Positions 61,784-64,000 of a stretch of 64,000 nucleotides of DNA are shown here, in pieces. The translations under genes and the position numbers were made by a program. Source of the DNA: Polynucleobacter sp. 31A-FELB (lineage in GTDB: Bacteria > Pseudomonadota > Gammaproteobacteria > Burkholderiales > Burkholderiaceae). Every line of letters begins with the position of its first letter. Within the stretch, counting starts at the first letter, position 1. The notes beneath the pieces were generated by a model, which saw only the letters and a program-made list of their open reading frames with translations, was not told the DNA's origin and did no database searches. Location of the stretch: positions 1 through 64,000 of the forward strand of contig NZ_JACVOO010000001.1 in NCBI RefSeq assembly GCF_018882405.1. Reading direction: 5' to 3'.

Positions 61784-62743
61784 ATGAACAGCACTGATTT
61801 AAGCGTATTAAAAGCCGCCGTTGACTGGCTCAAGGCGGGCCATCCTGTTGCTATCGCCACAGTGGTTCAAACCTGGGGTTCAGCCCCAAGACCTATTGGC
61901 TCTTGGTTGGCTATTCGGGGTGATGGGCAGGTTACTGGGTCGGTGTCTGGTGGGTGTGTTGAGGACGATTTGATTCGTCGAGTTCAAACTGAAATCCTGA
62001 CCAAAGACTTGCCAGAGATGGTCGTCTACGGAGTGAGCCAGCAAGAGGCCGCGCGCTTTGGTTTGCCTTGTGGCGGAACACTGCGCTTGCTTGTCGAACC
62101 AAAACCGGAATTGGCAATTCTGGAAGCCATTCTGCATTCCATCTCCAATCACCAAATTACCTCCCGCACGGTGGATCTGGCGACAGGTAAATCCACGTTA
62201 GATACTGGCAACCGTAACGAGGCCTTTATTTGCGATGAGCAATTAATGAAAACCACTTATGGTCCTCGTTGGCGCATGGTCATTATTGGCGCGGGACAAC
62301 TTTCGCTCTACACGGCAGACTTTGCGCTTGCATCCGACTTTGAAGTCATCGTCATTGACCCTCGTGAAGAGTATGCAGAAGGCATCAATCGCGAGCATAT
62401 TCAATTTATCAAGGGCATGCCAGATGATGTATTGCTAGAAATTGGTGTTGACTCTCATACGGCGGTAGTTGCTTTAACGCATGATCCCAAGCTCGATGAC
62501 ATGGCCTTGATGGAAGCATTAAAGTCCCCCGCTTTCTATGTTGGTGCTTTGGGCAGCAGAATCAATACCCAAAAACGCAAAGCTCGTTTATTGGAATTTG
62601 ATGTGACACAGGAGCAGGTAGAGCGTCTTCACGGACCCGTTGGTCTCTTTATCGGCGCTTTGACGCCACCTGAAATCGCCGTATCGATTTTGGCTGAAGT
62701 GATTGCCGTGAAGTACGGCGTCCCAATTCCGAAAAAGGTTTAA
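61784..62743 (+). CDS. XdhC/CoxI-family molybdenum cofactor insertion protein
   Basis: The 319-residue protein has the XdhC N-terminal region (VQTWGSAPRPIGSWLA) with SVSGGCVEDDLIRRV, and a C-terminal Rossmann domain starting VIIGAGQLSLYTADF. XdhC binds and sulfurates the molybdenum cofactor and inserts it into xanthine-dehydrogenase-type enzymes. It stands next to the MobA-like gene. The target enzyme is not in this window. Confidence 0.9.
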   Translation: MNSTDLSVLKAAVDWLKAGHPVAIATVVQTWGSAPRPIGSWLAIRGDGQVTGSVSGGCVEDDLIRRVQTEILTKDLPEMVVYGVSQQEAARFGLPCGGTLRLLVEPKPELAILEAILHSISNHQITSRTVDLATGKSTLDTGNRNEAFICDEQLMKTTYGPRWRMVIIGAGQLSLYTADFALASDFEVIVIDPREEYAEGINREHIQFIKGMPDDVLLEIGVDSHTAVVALTHDPKLDDMALMEALKSPAFYVGALGSRINTQKRKARLLEFDVTQEQVERLHGPVGLFIGALTPPEIAVSILAEVIAVKYGVPIPKKV

Positions 62744-62752
62744 GGGGAAATA

Positions 62753-62783
62753 AAAAACCCGATCAGCTAATGATCGGGTTTTT
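62753..62783. terminator. Bidirectional terminator
   Basis: AAAAACCCGATCA (62753-62765) and its exact complement (62771-62783) enclose a 5-base loop, giving A- and T-tracts on both sides. It ends the xdhC gene and the convergent parC gene. Confidence 0.93.
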
Positions 62784-62810
62784 CAACTTCTACCAAACTA
62801 GGCTCGCTAC

Positions 62811-64000
62811 TTAGTTTGCCTTGAGCTTTCCATCCTTCAGTCTTGGTTCTACGAAATGACCCTTACGCGCGCGATTACCCGCAAACGATTTCAAGGTTTT
62901 TGCATCCAGACTTAACTCGGTTGGCTTACCAGCACGTCCAGCGCCAGAATACGTAGCGCCATCTGGACCAACAGCAATTGCAGACGCCAACTTCTCTTTG
63001 TCATCTAAGCCCATCAGAATGACACCTTTACCGCCAGTAGGTAAACGCTTGAGTTCATCCAACGGGAAAACCAATAGCTTAGAGCTTTCAGATAAGCAAG
63101 CGACTTGCTTCATGCCAGCAGTCACTTTAGATGCTCCAAGCGGTGCATCACCACCTGGGAACTTGCTATCAATACCAACAAAAGATTTACCGGCCTTGTT
63201 ACGGGTAGTCATATCCGCCACGTTTGCAAGGAAGCCGTTACCCGATCTTGTAGAAATGAGTACGAGGTCATCTGGTTGGCCGGCATAGTAAGCCACCATC
63301 TGCGATCCAGCCGCCAAGTTCACGAAACTGGTTAATGGCGAACCATCGCCACGGGCACCAGGCAACTCGCTAACCGGTACGGTATAGACGCGACCATCAC
63401 TGCCAAAACCTTGCATCACATCCACTGTGCGGCACTCAAATGTGCCATAGAGAGCATCACCTGCTTTAAAGCCAAACTGAGTTGCATCATGCTCATGGCC
63501 CTGGCGCACGCGCACCCAGCCTTTTTGAGACACGATGACTGTTACTGGCTCGTCCAATACTTTAGTTTCAGCAACAGCGCGCTTATCTTCCTGAATCAAG
63601 GTCCGGCGATCATCACCAAAATCCTTCATATCGGATTCGATTTCTTTGATGATGCGTTTACGGAGAACGGTGTCGCTCTGTAATAAACCTTCAAGATCAT
63701 CACGCTCGGACTTGAGTTCTTTCAACTCTTGTTCAATCTTGATGCCCTCAAGGCGAGCCAACTGACGCAAGCGGATATCTAGGATATCTTCTGCTTGCCG
63801 ATCGCTGAGCTTGAATTCTTTAATCAGGTCAGCCTTCGGCTCATCACTATTACGAATGATCTTAATAACCTTATCAATATTCAGAAGAACGATTAAACGC
63901 CCTTCCAAAATATGCATACGGTCGTTAACCTTGCCCAAGCGGTGCTGAGTACGACGTGTAACGGTGCCGACTCGGAAAGAAATCCACTCAGCAATAATCT
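62811..64000 (-). CDS. parC: DNA topoisomerase IV subunit A, C-terminal part
   Basis: This 3' part of the gene encodes about 396 residues and runs off the right edge. The visible start (RTQHRLGKVNDRMHILEG in the frame, from 63939 onward upstream) is the end of the breakage-reunion core; then the coiled-coil tower (LSDRQAEDILDIRLRQLARLEG, in part) and a C-terminal pinwheel-like domain follow. ParC rather than GyrA is suggested by QHRL instead of RHRL and by the short C-terminus lacking the GyrA box. ParE is outside the window. Confidence 0.85.
   Translation of the reverse strand, partial: IIAEWISFRVGTVTRRTQHRLGKVNDRMHILEGRLIVLLNIDKVIKIIRNSDEPKADLIKEFKLSDRQAEDILDIRLRQLARLEGIKIEQELKELKSERDDLEGLLQSDTVLRKRIIKEIESDMKDFGDDRRTLIQEDKRAVAETKVLDEPVTVIVSQKGWVRVRQGHEHDATQFGFKAGDALYGTFECRTVDVMQGFGSDGRVYTVPVSELPGARGDGSPLTSFVNLAAGSQMVAYYAGQPDDLVLISTRSGNGFLANVADMTTRNKAGKSFVGIDSKFPGGDAPLGASKVTAGMKQVACLSESSKLLVFPLDELKRLPTGGKGVILMGLDDKEKLASAIAVGPDGATYSGAGRAGKPTELSLDAKTLKSFAGNRARKGHFVEPRLKDGKLKAN

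Overview
The window looks like the chromosome of a small-genome freshwater betaproteobacterium, most likely Polynucleobacter or a close relative in Burkholderiaceae. This is an inference from gene families and gene order: pyrG-kdsA-eno-ftsB, tig-clpP-clpX-lon-ppiD, phaC-phaB-phaR with a BktB-type thiolase, and mcm-meaB-pccB-pccA. Moderate base composition and tight, often overlapping genes fit the same picture. No search could be run.

Region 1 (1-6450) is accessory. It starts with the 3' part of an IS3-family transposase whose inferred end (258) cuts into a leftward Ser/Thr-rich gene. Upstream of that gene on the same strand lie a 12-repeat TPR protein with a glycosyltransferase-like C-terminus, a possible 57-residue ORF, and an OmpR/EnvZ-type two-component pair. 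Nearly identical 18-bp direct-repeat sites (TTGTnACAAT-TTGTAACA) sit upstream of the regulator gene and upstream of the small ORF/TPR unit, so the pair may control itself and this unit. A broken regulator remnant and a 16-bp hairpin follow, next to the 3' end of a tRNA Ala-Glu-Asp cluster.

Region 2 (6460-36500) is core housekeeping: gltX, hslO, pyrG-kdsA-eno-ftsB, acnB behind a perfect 14-bp palindrome, purL, a YbbA-like ATPase divergent from tesA, the proteostasis block tig-clpP-clpX-lon-ppiD with a sigma-32-like promoter before lon, tRNA-Val and tRNA-Leu, ispD-ispF, mfd and serB.

Region 3 (36540-49400) holds polyhydroxyalkanoate genes (bktB, phaR, phaB, phaC, with rimO inserted), pgeF, rluD, bamD, alr, lplT, and tsaB-rimI followed by a short gene that looks like a degenerate uracil-DNA-glycosylase fold with a HolD-like N-terminus.

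Region 4 (49400-64000) carries the propionyl-CoA to succinyl-CoA route (mcm, meaB, pccB, pccA and a VOC protein, with a divergent GntR regulator), two small c-type cytochromes behind a perfect FNR-type box, a molybdenum-hydroxylase maturation-like set (MoxR/CoxD ATPase, CoxE-type VWA protein, MobA-like nucleotidyltransferase, XdhC) with an embedded RidA gene, and the 3' part of parC, which runs off the right edge.
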